Below the pieces are notes generated by a model. That model was not told the origin of the DNA and made no database searches. It worked only from the letters and a program-made list of their open reading frames with translations. A DNA stretch of 51,445 nucleotides from the NCBI GenBank assembly GCA_024685175.1, contig JAIKWD010000020.1:1-51445 (forward strand). The letters run 5' to 3'. The position numbers were made by a program, and so were the translations under genes. The stretch is from Bacteroidales bacterium (GTDB lineage Bacteria > Bacteroidota > Bacteroidia > Bacteroidales > WCHB1-69). Within the stretch, counting starts at the first letter, position 1, and each line of letters begins with the position of its first letter. Shown one piece after another: positions 34,801 to 44,090 of this stretch.

Positions 34801-34833
34801 TTGGATAAAATCTTCTCATAGATAGTATTTTTG
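34801..34833 (+). promoter_or_regulatory. Promoter of exbB-exbD-tonB
   Basis: TTG 34801-34803 and TATTTTTG 34826-34833, spaced 22 bases (slightly longer than the usual 19-20). The -7 box is 18 bases before the exbB ATG. Confidence 0.55.
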
Positions 34834-34850
34834 CTAAAATTTTTTAAAAC

Positions 34851-35543
34851 ATGAAATATTTATTGTTATTGCAGGCGGCAAACGCCCAAGCGACGGCCTC
34901 CGCAGCGCCCCAAGTGCAGGAGACCTCTTACTTCAAATTGGTATTTGCTACCAACAGTTTGTGGATCATGATTCCGCTGTTCTTGATGTTGGGATTTGCC
35001 ATTTACCTCTTCGTCAAGAAGTTGATGGTTCTCAACCGCGCCTCCAAGGAGGAGTATAATTTTATGAACAACATCCGCGACTTCATCCACGACGGCAAAT
35101 TGGACTCCGCCAAGGATTTGTGCAAGGGCACGGACAACCCGTCAGCACGTCTGATTGACAAAGGTCTGTCGCGCATCGGCCGCCCGTTGGACGACATCCG
35201 CACCGCAGTGGAAAACGAGGGCAACATCGAGGTGGGCCGTCTGGAAAAGGGCGTCTCCGCGTTGGCCACCATTGCAGCCATCTCCCCGATGCTCGGTTTC
35301 CTCGGCACAGTCGTGGGTATGGTCTCCGCCTTCCATAATATGGCCGCCGACCCGAACAATTTCAACATCGGAACGCTGTCTTCCGGCATCTACACGGCAA
35401 TGATCACCACCGTGGCCGGCCTCATCGTGGGCGTCATCGCCCTGGTGTTCCACAACATCATCGTCTCTAAGATTTCCAACGTGGTCTACCAACTCGAGGT
35501 GCGCACCACAGAGTTTATGGATCTGCTGCACGAAAACGTCTAA
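34851..35543 (+). CDS. exbB: MotA/TolQ/ExbB proton channel protein
   Basis: 230 residues. Three membrane segments: about 30-52 (LWIMIPLFLMLGFAIYLFV), 140-162 (LATIAAISPMLGFLGTVVGMV) and 175-200 (IYTAMITTVAGLIVGVIALVF). The conserved MLGFLGTVVGM and AMITTVAGL stretches line the proton path. With ExbD it forms the inner-membrane motor that energises TonB. Located 12 bases before exbD. The N-terminus (AANAQATASAAP) looks signal-like, as often in this phylum. Confidence 0.92.
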   Translation: MKYLLLLQAANAQATASAAPQVQETSYFKLVFATNSLWIMIPLFLMLGFAIYLFVKKLMVLNRASKEEYNFMNNIRDFIHDGKLDSAKDLCKGTDNPSARLIDKGLSRIGRPLDDIRTAVENEGNIEVGRLEKGVSALATIAAISPMLGFLGTVVGMVSAFHNMAADPNNFNIGTLSSGIYTAMITTVAGLIVGVIALVFHNIIVSKISNVVYQLEVRTTEFMDLLHENV

Positions 35544-35555
35544 AAGTCCCGCGCT

Positions 35556-35996
35556 ATGGCAATCAAAATGCAAAACAAGATTGATACGACATTCAGCGCC
35601 ACGTCAATGTCCGACTTGGTGTTCTTGTTGTTGATTTTCTTTATGCTGACTTCTACAATGGTATCGCCCAACGCCATCAACCTGGTGCTACCCAAGAGCG
35701 AATCCGACAAGCAGTTGGTCTCCAAGAACGTGGAGGTCTACATCAACGAAGACCTGCAATACTTCGTCAATCCCGACGGTTCCAACGCGATGCCCGTGGC
35801 ATACGAAGAGTTGCTGCCCGCCTTGCAGGATGCTGTGTCTCACGACGACTCCGGAATGCAGTCCATTATTCTGCGCGCCGACAAGAGCGTGCCCGTGGAG
35901 AACGTGGTCGCCTTAATGGACGTGCTCAATCAACTGAACGAGCCCCTACCCGAAGAAGAACGCTATAAAATGGTGTTAGCCACCGAAGGAAAATGA
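35556..35996 (+). CDS. exbD: ExbD/TolR biopolymer transport protein
   Basis: 146 residues. A short cytoplasmic start, one membrane helix (SDLVFLLLIFFMLTSTM, about 20-36) carrying the conserved Asp of the ExbD/TolR proton relay, then a periplasmic domain (LVSKNVEVYINEDLQYFV; IILRADKSVPVENVVALMDVL). Its TGA overlaps the next ATG (ATGA), so translation is coupled to the TonB-like protein. Confidence 0.92.
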   Translation: MAIKMQNKIDTTFSATSMSDLVFLLLIFFMLTSTMVSPNAINLVLPKSESDKQLVSKNVEVYINEDLQYFVNPDGSNAMPVAYEELLPALQDAVSHDDSGMQSIILRADKSVPVENVVALMDVLNQLNEPLPEEERYKMVLATEGK

Positions 35997-36694
35997 GAAC
36001 GACAAAAGAACCAACAAAAGACAAGGTCATTTCTTGGTGCGCCGCCATCGGCAGTATGGCGCTCATCCTGATATTGCTGGCCTCTTTCGGCCTGAAGTCT
36101 CAGATTCCGCCTCCACCTCCGAAGAAGACCTTCTATGTGGAACTTGAATCGCCCACGGGCGGCGGCGGTGGCGGCGGCATGGACGCCCCTACCAACAGCA
36201 AGACACCTGCCACTTCTGCGCCCAACTACGCCACACAGAATGCCCAGGATGCCCCATCCGTAACCCACTCCGACAAGACCGACCCCAACGCGAAACCCGC
36301 ACCCGTACAACCTAAGGTTAACGAAGGCGCCCTCTTCAAAGGTGGCAAAGGCGGCAGCGGCTCCGGCGGCGGCTCCGGCTCTGGCATTGGAACTGGCACA
36401 GGTTCCGGCCTCGGTCCTGGTGAGGGCGGCGGCTCCGGCGGCGGCATCGGCTACGGCACCGGCTCCCGAGGGATGATCAACAACATCAACACTACCGTCA
36501 ACGAGGAGGGACAGGTCTGCGTGGAGGTCCACGTCACCGCCGAGGGCAACGTCATCATCGCCCGTGTTATCAACACCTCCAAATTCAAGACCACCATTAC
36601 CAACCGGAATATCCAGCAGCAGTGCGTAGCCCGTGCCAAACAAGCCAAATATAAGCCCGGCAAGGAGGAACTGCGCGTCATCGTGTTCAAATAA
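35993..36694 (+). CDS. TonB/TolA-like energy transducer with glycine-rich spacer
   Basis: 233 residues. One N-terminal membrane helix (GSMALILILLASFGLKSQ, about 20-37), a PPPPPKK stretch, then a low-complexity periplasmic spacer of Pro and especially Gly/Ser repeats (about 115-155, GSGSG/GIGTGTG pattern). The C-terminal about 75 residues form a TonB-type domain (VCVEVHVTAEGNVIIARVINTSKF; CVARAKQAKYKPGKEE). It should carry motor energy from ExbB/ExbD to outer-membrane partners. The glycine-rich spacer replaces the usual Pro-Lys spacer. Coupled to exbD; folC follows 21 bases later. Confidence 0.85.
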   Translation: MRTTKEPTKDKVISWCAAIGSMALILILLASFGLKSQIPPPPPKKTFYVELESPTGGGGGGGMDAPTNSKTPATSAPNYATQNAQDAPSVTHSDKTDPNAKPAPVQPKVNEGALFKGGKGGSGSGGGSGSGIGTGTGSGLGPGEGGGSGGGIGYGTGSRGMINNINTTVNEEGQVCVEVHVTAEGNVIIARVINTSKFKTTITNRNIQQQCVARAKQAKYKPGKEELRVIVFK

Positions 36695-36715
36695 CCACAT
36701 TCTCCGCTTTTTATC

Positions 36716-38005
36716 ATGAAAACTTACAAAGAAATCCTGGAGAATATCTTCTCCGCGTATCCGATGTACCATAAAGTGGGCACTTCCGCCTACAAGGAGG
36801 GTCTGGAGAACATCGAGGCCCTGCTTGACATCGTGGGCAATCCGCAACGCATGTTAAAGTGCGTCCACGTGGCCGGCACCAACGGCAAGGGATCTGTGTC
36901 CAGTCTCCTCTCCTCCTATTTCCAGGAACTGGGTTACAAGACCGGTCTCTACACCTCGCCACATCTCGTGGACTTCCGCGAGCGCATCCGCATCGACGGG
37001 ACGATGATCACGGAGAAAGAGGTCATCGACTTCTTTGCGCAATACCAGGAGCAGTTCGACAAGATCGAGCCCTCCTTCTTTGAGATAGCCACGGCGCTGG
37101 CCTTTTGGCATTTCGCCAAGGAGAAGGTGGACTACGCCGTTGTCGAGGTTGGTCTCGGCGGCCGTCTCGACGCCACCAACGTCATCACTCCCCTACTCTC
37201 CGTCATTACCAATATCTCATTGGAACACACGCAGTTGCTAGGTGACACCATCGCCAAGATCGCCTTCGAGAAGGCGGGCATCATCAAGGACAAAACGCCC
37301 ATCGTCATCGGCGAGTTCCATCCCGATAGTTTTCCCGTCTTCGAGGACGTGGCCGTCAAGCACAACGCTCCGCTCTTCCTCGCCGACGCCAACTACAAAA
37401 CCTTCGGCAATCTGGACCGGCTATCCATCGAGGATAGCGACGGCAACAAGCTATACACCAACATCCTCAACCCGCTCGATGGGGCATACCAGCGGATGAA
37501 CATCGTCACCTTCGTGCAGGCGGCCAAGCTGCTCGACCTGCAACTGCACGCCGAGAAGGACGTCATCGGCACGGCCATCGAGAATGTGGTGAGAAACACC
37601 GGCATTATGGGCCGCTGGCAACTCGTTTCCGAGCGCCCGCACATCATCTGCGACGTGGGGCACAACGTGGCCGGACTGACCTATACGATGCAGTCGGCCA
37701 ATATGATGTCGACAGGACGGACTGTGCACATAGTGTTCGGAATGGTGAACGACAAGGACATCGACAACGTGGCGAAGTTGCTTCCCAAGCACTTCCGCTA
37801 CTACGTCTGCCGTGCCGCTGTGGAGCGCGCCCTGAAGCCCGAGATCCTGGCCGAGAAACTGCAGCGCAACGGGAACGCCTGCGACATCTACCCTACCGTC
37901 GTGGACGCCATTCAGAGCGCCAAGGCCCATTGCGAGCCGAACGACCTCATCATTATTACGGGAAGCTGTTTCGTAGTAGGCGAGGCGTTGGAATTTTTAC
38001 AATAA
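36716..38005 (+). CDS. folC: Folylpolyglutamate synthase / dihydrofolate synthase
   Basis: 429 residues, Mur-ligase-like enzyme that joins glutamate to dihydropteroate and folates with ATP. Motifs: VHVAGTNGKGSVSSLL (P-loop near 47), YTSPHLVDFRERI, VVEVGLGGRLDATNV, ISLEHTQLLGDT and, in the C-terminal domain, ICDVGHNVAGL and GSCFVVGEAL. Complete. It follows the exbB-exbD-tonB genes by 21 bases and is probably transcribed with them, an arrangement without an obvious functional link. Confidence 0.95.
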   Translation: MKTYKEILENIFSAYPMYHKVGTSAYKEGLENIEALLDIVGNPQRMLKCVHVAGTNGKGSVSSLLSSYFQELGYKTGLYTSPHLVDFRERIRIDGTMITEKEVIDFFAQYQEQFDKIEPSFFEIATALAFWHFAKEKVDYAVVEVGLGGRLDATNVITPLLSVITNISLEHTQLLGDTIAKIAFEKAGIIKDKTPIVIGEFHPDSFPVFEDVAVKHNAPLFLADANYKTFGNLDRLSIEDSDGNKLYTNILNPLDGAYQRMNIVTFVQAAKLLDLQLHAEKDVIGTAIENVVRNTGIMGRWQLVSERPHIICDVGHNVAGLTYTMQSANMMSTGRTVHIVFGMVNDKDIDNVAKLLPKHFRYYVCRAAVERALKPEILAEKLQRNGNACDIYPTVVDAIQSAKAHCEPNDLIIITGSCFVVGEALEFLQ

Positions 38006-38050
38006 TTATAAAAAACCGAATAAAAAAGGTTTTCTTTCCGTATTGTTTTT

Positions 38051-38058
38051 TATATTTG
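38051..38058 (+). promoter_or_regulatory. -7 element for the fused flavoprotein gene
   Basis: TATATTTG, 66 bases before the ATG at 38125, with a T-rich segment at the -33 distance. No Shine-Dalgarno is seen. Confidence 0.5.
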
Positions 38059-38124
38059 CAAGCTTTTTCCACGTTTTGCGCGAGAAGAACGTAACTGCCT
38101 ATCTATCAATTAAAACGAGTGATT

Positions 38125-41100
38125 ATGTATAAAATCCAACATCATCCCATCCTCGATATACCGCAAGGTGATACCGTAAAGTTCACATACAAAGGACAAA
38201 CTGTGCAGGCCCAGAAGGGTTACACCATTGCCGCCGCCCTGCATCAGGCCGGTTTCCCCATCCACAGTCACAGCTTAACGGGCCGCGAGCGCAGTATGGA
38301 CTGCGGCATCGGCAAGTGCGGTGCCTGCGAGATGCTCGTGGACGGTGTAGTCAGGAGAATATGCGTCACCAAGGTGGATGGCGTGAAAAACGTGGAAGAG
38401 ATTGCCCACGACTATCTGCCCGAGGGCGGTGGTCCTAAGAAGACAGACGCCCCGAAGGTCTACAAGACGCAGGTGGTCATCATTGGCGCCGGCCCTGCCG
38501 GCCTCGCCTGCCGTGAGCAACTCAACAAGTTGAACATACCCAATCTCGTCATCGACAACAACGACCGCATCGGCGGCCAGTTCACGATGCAGACCCACCA
38601 GTTCTTCTTCTTCGAGAAAGAGCAGAAGTATGGTGGAATGCGTGGCTTCGACATCGCCAAGACATTGGCTGGTGACGACCACTCCGGCATCCTGCTCAAC
38701 AGCACGGTGTGGGACATCCTCGAAGGCAAGCGTGTCGCCGCCAAGAACATGGAAGACGGCTCGTTGTTCTTCGTCGATGCCAACTATCTCGTGGTGGCCA
38801 CGGGAGCGTTCCCGTTTATGCCCACCTTCGAAAACGACGACCTGCCTGGCGTCTATACGGCCGCCGTGGTGCAAAAGATGATGAACTTGCAGCACACGTT
38901 GTTGGGCAAGCGCATCCTGACCATCGGTGCCGGCAACATCGGCTACCTCACCTCCTACCAGGCGATGCAGGCTGGTGCGCAGGTGGTGGCCATCGTGGAG
39001 GCGATGGACCACGAGGGCGGTTTCCCCGTGCAGGCCAACCGTGTTCGCCGGCTCGGCATCCCCATCATCACCTCGCACACGCTCCTCAGGGCCATCCCCA
39101 ACGAGGACCACACGGGCGTGGTGGGCGCCGTCATCGCCGAATGCAAGAACTTCAAGCCCGTGCCTGGCACGGAACAGATAATCAAGGACATCGACCTCAT
39201 CAACATCTGTACGGGTCTTAAGCCCGACAACCTGATTTTGGAGAAGGGCAAGGTCACCTTCGGCCTCAACACGTACGGCGTGGGTGACGCCACGCGCGTG
39301 GGCGAGGGCACGTGCGCCGTGCTCCGCGGCAAACAAGCCGCTCTCGAGATCGCCCAACAGATGGGTGTCCGTTTCAACTACGACGAGTACTTGGCCATCT
39401 CCAAGGACTACGCCGACTCGCAGCAACATCCCGTGCGCGTGCTTGACAAGCCCAACCGCCCTGCCGGCGAGCGGCTCAACAAGCCGTTCGTGATGGCCGA
39501 CTGCCTGTTCGGTTTCGCCTGCAATCCTTGCTCTTTCGCCTGCCCGCAGGGTGCCATCACCAAATCGGCCACCAACTGCGTGCCGCAAATCGACTATGAC
39601 AAGTGTATCGGCTGCATGAAATGCGTCAACCACTGTCCAGGTCTGGCCCTGTTCGGCTACAACCTGCCCAAGAACTGGCTCTTCCTGCCGTTCGAATACG
39701 ACGCGGAGGAGAATGCCGAGGTGGTGCTCGTGAACGATGCCGGCCAGAACATCGGCGAGGGCGTCATTGAGAAGATCACCCGCGGCGAGAACAAGACCAA
39801 CGTTGCCCGCGTGCGTTCGCTGACGCTCACGGGCGAGGCTCTGCTGGAGGTCACGGGATTCGTTCTGAAGGAACGTTATCCCAAGCCGTTGCAGTGGGAG
39901 CCGCAAACCGACAAAAAAGACGATCCGGCATTCGTGTGCCACTGCGACGATGTCCAGATTGACACGTTGCTCAAGGCCGTTGAGGGCAAGAAGATCATAT
40001 CCGTGGACGAGTTGAAGCACATCACGCGTATCGGTATGGGTCCGTGCCGCGGCAAGCGCTGCATCCCACGCGTGAAGCAGCTGTTAGCCGGCTACGGCGT
40101 AGAAGTCGTCGGCGACGCCACCCCACGCGGTCCGCTCTCTTCGCAACTCAACATCGGCGAGTTGTGCCCCAGCGACAAGCCCGCCACCTTCATCACCAAC
40201 GTCAACGGCAACCCCACCCGCAAGGTGGAGTGCGATGTATTCGTAGCTGGTGGCGGCATTACGGGTAGCGGCCTGTTCCGCTATTTCGCCGAAGCAGGCA
40301 AGAAGGTGGTGATGTGCAACGCTGAGCGCGGCTCCTCGTGGCGCTGCATCGGCGGCGGTCGCCCCAGCTTCTCCGTCCCCGAGATTGCCGACATCGCCGA
40401 ACACAACCGCGTCATCTTCGAAGATATCCAGAAAGTCACCAACATCCACTACAAGCCAACCCGTTACGTGAGTTTCGCACACGACGAAGCCAACTACAAG
40501 GCCTTAGAGAAATCCCTCGAGTGGTCGGACGGCTATATGGTCGACAAGAAAGATTTTGTCAAGGAAGTCTCCCCATACTTCAACCCGAATCTCGATACCT
40601 ATCAGGCAGCGTGCATCACCAACGCCTGCTGGCAGGCTACTCCCGGCCCGACCATCCACTACATCCGCAACATCGCCATCCAACACGGCGGCACCTTGTT
40701 GGAAGACTGCCGTTTGGTGGAAGTGCAACGCACTGCCAAGGGCTTTATGGCCTTGGTGTTCACGCACGACAAGGAATATGTGGAGTACCACTGCGAGCAC
40801 TTCGTCAACGCGTTGGGCTATCAGGCCAGCAAGTTCGCCGAGCAACTCGACATGCACATCGGGCTCTACCCCATCAAGCACCAGGCCTTCATCACGCATC
40901 GTCTGCCGATGTTAGGTAAGGACGGCGACTCGCTCGATATGCTCATCGACCGTCGGAAGTACAAAGGATTCTCTGCCGTCTACGGCCAACAGTTTGCCGA
41001 GACCGGCCAGATCATCGGTTGTGCTTCGCCGCAGTTCGAGAACCAGCAAGCCGGCAAAGAGTTGAAATACAACACGCAGGAGTTCCTGCAAGTGTGCGCC

Positions 41101-41355
41101 GAGATGTTCATCGACTGGATTCCGCAGTTGAAGAACGTCAGCTTCCAAGCCACCTGGGCCGGCTACTATACGGAACCTCGCTACATCGTGGATCCCGAGC
41201 ACGGACTCTTGGTCGGTATGCGTGGCCACGGCTTTATGTTAGGACAATATTTAGCCAAGATTTACGTTGACAAATATCTTGGCCGCGAGTACCCGTCCTA
41301 TATGGAGAGACTGGCCATCAGCGGAGACGGGCTGAGCGAGAACGCCTTCCAGTAG
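38125..41355 (+). CDS. Fused multi-cofactor FAD/iron-sulfur oxidoreductase (secondary-amine dehydrogenase-like)
   Basis: 1076 residues from ATG 38125 (GTG 38119 possible). Domains in order: a 2Fe-2S ferredoxin-like domain (C60, C65, C68, C80); an FAD/NAD(P) reductase (VVIIGAGPAG at about 119-126, TIGAGNIGYL later); Cys-rich CNPCSFACP (C466-C473) and a CIGCMKCVNHCP 4Fe-4S motif (C494-C504); a BFD-like 2Fe-2S site (C605, C607, C641, C646); and a second FAD domain of the DAO/glycine oxidase type (AGGGITGSGLFR near 706). In HcnABC, opine and hydroxyproline dehydrogenases and heterotetrameric sarcosine oxidase, these parts are separate subunits; here they are one chain. A cytoplasmic amino- or imino-acid dehydrogenase feeding electrons through Fe-S clusters is the likely role. 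The substrate is unknown. It stands alone between folC and the PPIase genes. Confidence 0.85.
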   Translation: MYKIQHHPILDIPQGDTVKFTYKGQTVQAQKGYTIAAALHQAGFPIHSHSLTGRERSMDCGIGKCGACEMLVDGVVRRICVTKVDGVKNVEEIAHDYLPEGGGPKKTDAPKVYKTQVVIIGAGPAGLACREQLNKLNIPNLVIDNNDRIGGQFTMQTHQFFFFEKEQKYGGMRGFDIAKTLAGDDHSGILLNSTVWDILEGKRVAAKNMEDGSLFFVDANYLVVATGAFPFMPTFENDDLPGVYTAAVVQKMMNLQHTLLGKRILTIGAGNIGYLTSYQAMQAGAQVVAIVEAMDHEGGFPVQANRVRRLGIPIITSHTLLRAIPNEDHTGVVGAVIAECKNFKPVPGTEQIIKDIDLINICTGLKPDNLILEKGKVTFGLNTYGVGDATRVGEGTCAVLRGKQAALEIAQQMGVRFNYDEYLAISKDYADSQQHPVRVLDKPNRPAGERLNKPFVMADCLFGFACNPCSFACPQGAITKSATNCVPQIDYDKCIGCMKCVNHCPGLALFGYNLPKNWLFLPFEYDAEENAEVVLVNDAGQNIGEGVIEKITRGENKTNVARVRSLTLTGEALLEVTGFVLKERYPKPLQWEPQTDKKDDPAFVCHCDDVQIDTLLKAVEGKKIISVDELKHITRIGMGPCRGKRCIPRVKQLLAGYGVEVVGDATPRGPLSSQLNIGELCPSDKPATFITNVNGNPTRKVECDVFVAGGGITGSGLFRYFAEAGKKVVMCNAERGSSWRCIGGGRPSFSVPEIADIAEHNRVIFEDIQKVTNIHYKPTRYVSFAHDEANYKALEKSLEWSDGYMVDKKDFVKEVSPYFNPNLDTYQAACITNACWQATPGPTIHYIRNIAIQHGGTLLEDCRLVEVQRTAKGFMALVFTHDKEYVEYHCEHFVNALGYQASKFAEQLDMHIGLYPIKHQAFITHRLPMLGKDGDSLDMLIDRRKYKGFSAVYGQQFAETGQIIGCASPQFENQQAGKELKYNTQEFLQVCAEMFIDWIPQLKNVSFQATWAGYYTEPRYIVDPEHGLLVGMRGHGFMLGQYLAKIYVDKYLGREYPSYMERLAISGDGLSENAFQ

Positions 41356-41411
41356 AATAATTATCGTTAAATAGAATAAAAACAACAACCCTAACACATT
41401 TCACTTAGCAA

Positions 41412-43157
41412 ATGAAACGTATCTCCTTCTTAATGATTGCCATGATGGCGACATGTACAATGTTCGCCCAAAATAATGACGCTGTGTTGCTTAAAGTGGG
41501 CAATGAGTCAATCACTAAAGGCACCTTTCTTAATGCTTATCAAAAGAATAACGATCTCAAGAGCGCTTCCGAGAAAGACTTGCGTGAATATTTAACCCTT
41601 TACGCAAAATATCGGATGAAAGTTCAAGAGGCTGAATCTTTGAAAATGGACACTTCAGAAGCCTTCCAGCATGAGTTGAAGTCCTACAAAGACCAATCCG
41701 CCCAGCAGTATCTGATAGACACTGATGTAAGCGACCGACTGCTGAACGAAGCTTTTGAACGTGCCAAAAGTCAGGTCAGGGCTTCCCATATCATGATCAA
41801 GTGTGAACAGAATGCATCTCCGAAGGACACCTTGGCTGCTTACAACAAGATCATGTCCATCCGCGAAAAGATCATGAATGGCATGGATTTTAATGAGGCT
41901 GCCGTCCAGTATTCAGAAGATCCATCAGCACGTGACTATGTCAACCCTCAAAATGGACGTTTGCACCATGGAAACAGTGGTGACTTAGGCTATTTTTCCG
42001 TATTGGACATGATTTATCCTTTCGAATGCGCAGCGTTCAACACTCCAGTGGGAAAGATATCCATGCCCGTACACACCAAGTTCGGCTATCACATCGTCTA
42101 TGTACAGGACAAGATTCCTGCCATTGCCGGCATGTATGTCTCCCAGATATTCGTGAAAGACACATTGGCTCTCTCCGATGTGGCCAATCCAGAAGTCAAC
42201 GCTAAGTTACGTGAGATCATCCGCCGCCTCAACAACGGATCGGCCTCATTTGAGCAGTTGGTTACTGAATTTTCCGAGGATAATGCTTCCAAGGAAAAAG
42301 GTGGCGCCATGCTGCCTTTCGCCCCCAACAAGCGTCCCGGCAACTATGTGGCTGCCGCTCTCAATCTTGAGCCCGGACAAGTTTCCGAGCCTGTGCCTTC
42401 ATCTATGGGCTGGCATATCCTCCGTCTAGACTCCATCCGCTACGTCCGCATCAACGATGAGCTTCGTTATGCCTTGAAGAATCGTCTATCCCGTGATCCT
42501 CGCTCACACAATAGTCAAAATGCTTTCATTGAAAGACTTAAGAAAGAATACAATTACGAGGAAAGCGGGAAGAAAGCTGCTATGAAATTCTTTAAAAAGA
42601 ATGTTCCGGACAGCTATTTCTCTTCTATGAAGGGCAATCTTAGCGACATGCCCGGCATTGAAAAATTAAAGCCCATGTTCACCTATGCCGACAGACAAGT
42701 ATCCGCTGCAGATTTCGCCATCTTCTTCTCCCGTTATAAAGGCATAACTCTGAAGGAGCCCGTAGTGGATTTTCTGAATCATATATTTCCTTCTTTCGTT
42801 GCAGAAGATATAGTACTCTATGAAAGAGAACATCTGGAAAGCAAGTACCCTGAGTATAAGGATTTGGTCAACGAATTCCACGACGGTATGCTTTTGTACG
42901 AAATAAACTCCAAGAAAGTGTGGAACGCCTCTGCAGAAGATTCTGTAGGTCTGCAAAAGTTTTACGAGTCTATCAAGACCCAGTTTGCCACCACCGATTC
43001 CACTGGCGCTCCTACCTTCAAACCGCTGGAAGAGGTACGCGCCACCGTCATCAACCAATATCAAGAATATCTTGAAAAAGCATGGCTCATGGATTTACAG
43101 GCCAAGTATCCTGTCGTTATCGATGAAAAAGTGTTTCAATCCATTTTGAAAAGATAA
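41412..43157 (+). CDS. Periplasmic peptidyl-prolyl isomerase, two parvulin domains
   Basis: 581 residues with a signal peptide (MKRISFLMIAMMATCTMFAQ). A SurA-like helical N-terminus is followed by two PPIC-type rotamase domains: VRASHIMIKCEQNAS through KFGYHIVYVQDK (about 125-235) and YVSQIFVKDTLAL through MGWHILRLDSI (about 240-340). A long helical C-terminal region follows (to 581) with no catalytic motif. It should fold or escort outer-membrane proteins in the periplasm. The next gene begins 1 base after its stop. Confidence 0.88.
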   Translation: MKRISFLMIAMMATCTMFAQNNDAVLLKVGNESITKGTFLNAYQKNNDLKSASEKDLREYLTLYAKYRMKVQEAESLKMDTSEAFQHELKSYKDQSAQQYLIDTDVSDRLLNEAFERAKSQVRASHIMIKCEQNASPKDTLAAYNKIMSIREKIMNGMDFNEAAVQYSEDPSARDYVNPQNGRLHHGNSGDLGYFSVLDMIYPFECAAFNTPVGKISMPVHTKFGYHIVYVQDKIPAIAGMYVSQIFVKDTLALSDVANPEVNAKLREIIRRLNNGSASFEQLVTEFSEDNASKEKGGAMLPFAPNKRPGNYVAAALNLEPGQVSEPVPSSMGWHILRLDSIRYVRINDELRYALKNRLSRDPRSHNSQNAFIERLKKEYNYEESGKKAAMKFFKKNVPDSYFSSMKGNLSDMPGIEKLKPMFTYADRQVSAADFAIFFSRYKGITLKEPVVDFLNHIFPSFVAEDIVLYEREHLESKYPEYKDLVNEFHDGMLLYEINSKKVWNASAEDSVGLQKFYESIKTQFATTDSTGAPTFKPLEEVRATVINQYQEYLEKAWLMDLQAKYPVVIDEKVFQSILKR

Positions 43158-43158
43158 C

Positions 43159-43989
43159 GTGAAAAAGCTATTGCTCTTCTTCCTTATTCTTTTGAGCTTC
43201 GCTTCTTGTAAAAACAAACGCGACAAGGTCGTGGCGCAGGTGTATTATCACAAATTATACCTGTCGGAAGTACTGGAGAACACTCCTTCCGGACTATCTC
43301 CCGAAGACAGTGTGGCATTAGCCCATGAATATATGGACAACTGGGTAAAAGAGAATTTGGTTCTCCACGAAGCAGAAAAAAAACTTTCCGTACGCGAAAA
43401 GAACTTCGACAAGAAAATGGAGGAGTACCGCAACAGCTTGCTTATCAATGCTTATTTTGACAAACTCGTATCCGACACCAGCAATTTCAAAATAAGCCAA
43501 GAAGAGTTGGATGCCTTCACCAAGAACTTTGACAAACGCTATACCGTTGACAAAGACATAGTAAAACTTAACTACGTGAAATTATCCAAGAACTCCAAAC
43601 TCATCGCTCCTGTCAAAGCCATCTTATTCGACGAAAGCCGACGCCAGGGAGAACGGGAGGCTTTGACTAAAATGCTAGGCGACTCCGTGGAATACCTTTT
43701 GGACGACGATACGTGGTTGTACTTGGACGATATTCGCAACGAGGTGCCTTTCGAAGTCAAAGAAAGCGACCTGAAGAGCCATAACCAATATGTTGACAAG
43801 ACGATAGAAGGCAACCGTTATTTACTGGTTATTTTGGACTACAAGAATCAACGTTCGGTAAGCGAAACCCAGGAAGAGATGGCCGCCGCCCGTATGATGT
43901 TGGTCAACCAGCGCAAACGCCAATTCATCGAGCAACACGTCAACCAGCTCTACGAAAAAGCGCTGAAAGAGGGAGCCATTACGCAGTAA
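43159..43989 (+). CDS. SurA-like chaperone lipoprotein
   Basis: 276 residues from a GTG start right after the previous stop. The signal with lipobox (FLILLSFASC) marks a lipoprotein. The body is helical and charged, with the SurA/PPIase N-terminal pattern (VVAQVYYHKLYLSEVLENTP; YMDNWVKENLVLHEAEKKL) but no parvulin domain. It is probably a non-catalytic partner of the upstream isomerase. In many relatives a third PPIase gene follows; here the strand changes instead and a FecCD permease gene ends close by. Confidence 0.78.
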   Translation: MKKLLLFFLILLSFASCKNKRDKVVAQVYYHKLYLSEVLENTPSGLSPEDSVALAHEYMDNWVKENLVLHEAEKKLSVREKNFDKKMEEYRNSLLINAYFDKLVSDTSNFKISQEELDAFTKNFDKRYTVDKDIVKLNYVKLSKNSKLIAPVKAILFDESRRQGEREALTKMLGDSVEYLLDDDTWLYLDDIRNEVPFEVKESDLKSHNQYVDKTIEGNRYLLVILDYKNQRSVSETQEEMAAARMMLVNQRKRQFIEQHVNQLYEKALKEGAITQ

Positions 43990-44090
43990 ATTAGGAATGA
44001 CTTGAGGCTTTCGAGGTTTTTGTGATTGAGCTAAGTATTCTAAAGAGTTCGTGGCAATCTTCATAAATGCTGTTGAATTGTTCCTCAGTC

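Noticed and set aside
38275-40020. 581-codon open frame on the reverse strand opposite the fused flavoprotein
   Set aside because: It is antisense to a clear multi-domain gene, has no recognisable domain, and arises from the GC-rich codon pattern of the real gene.
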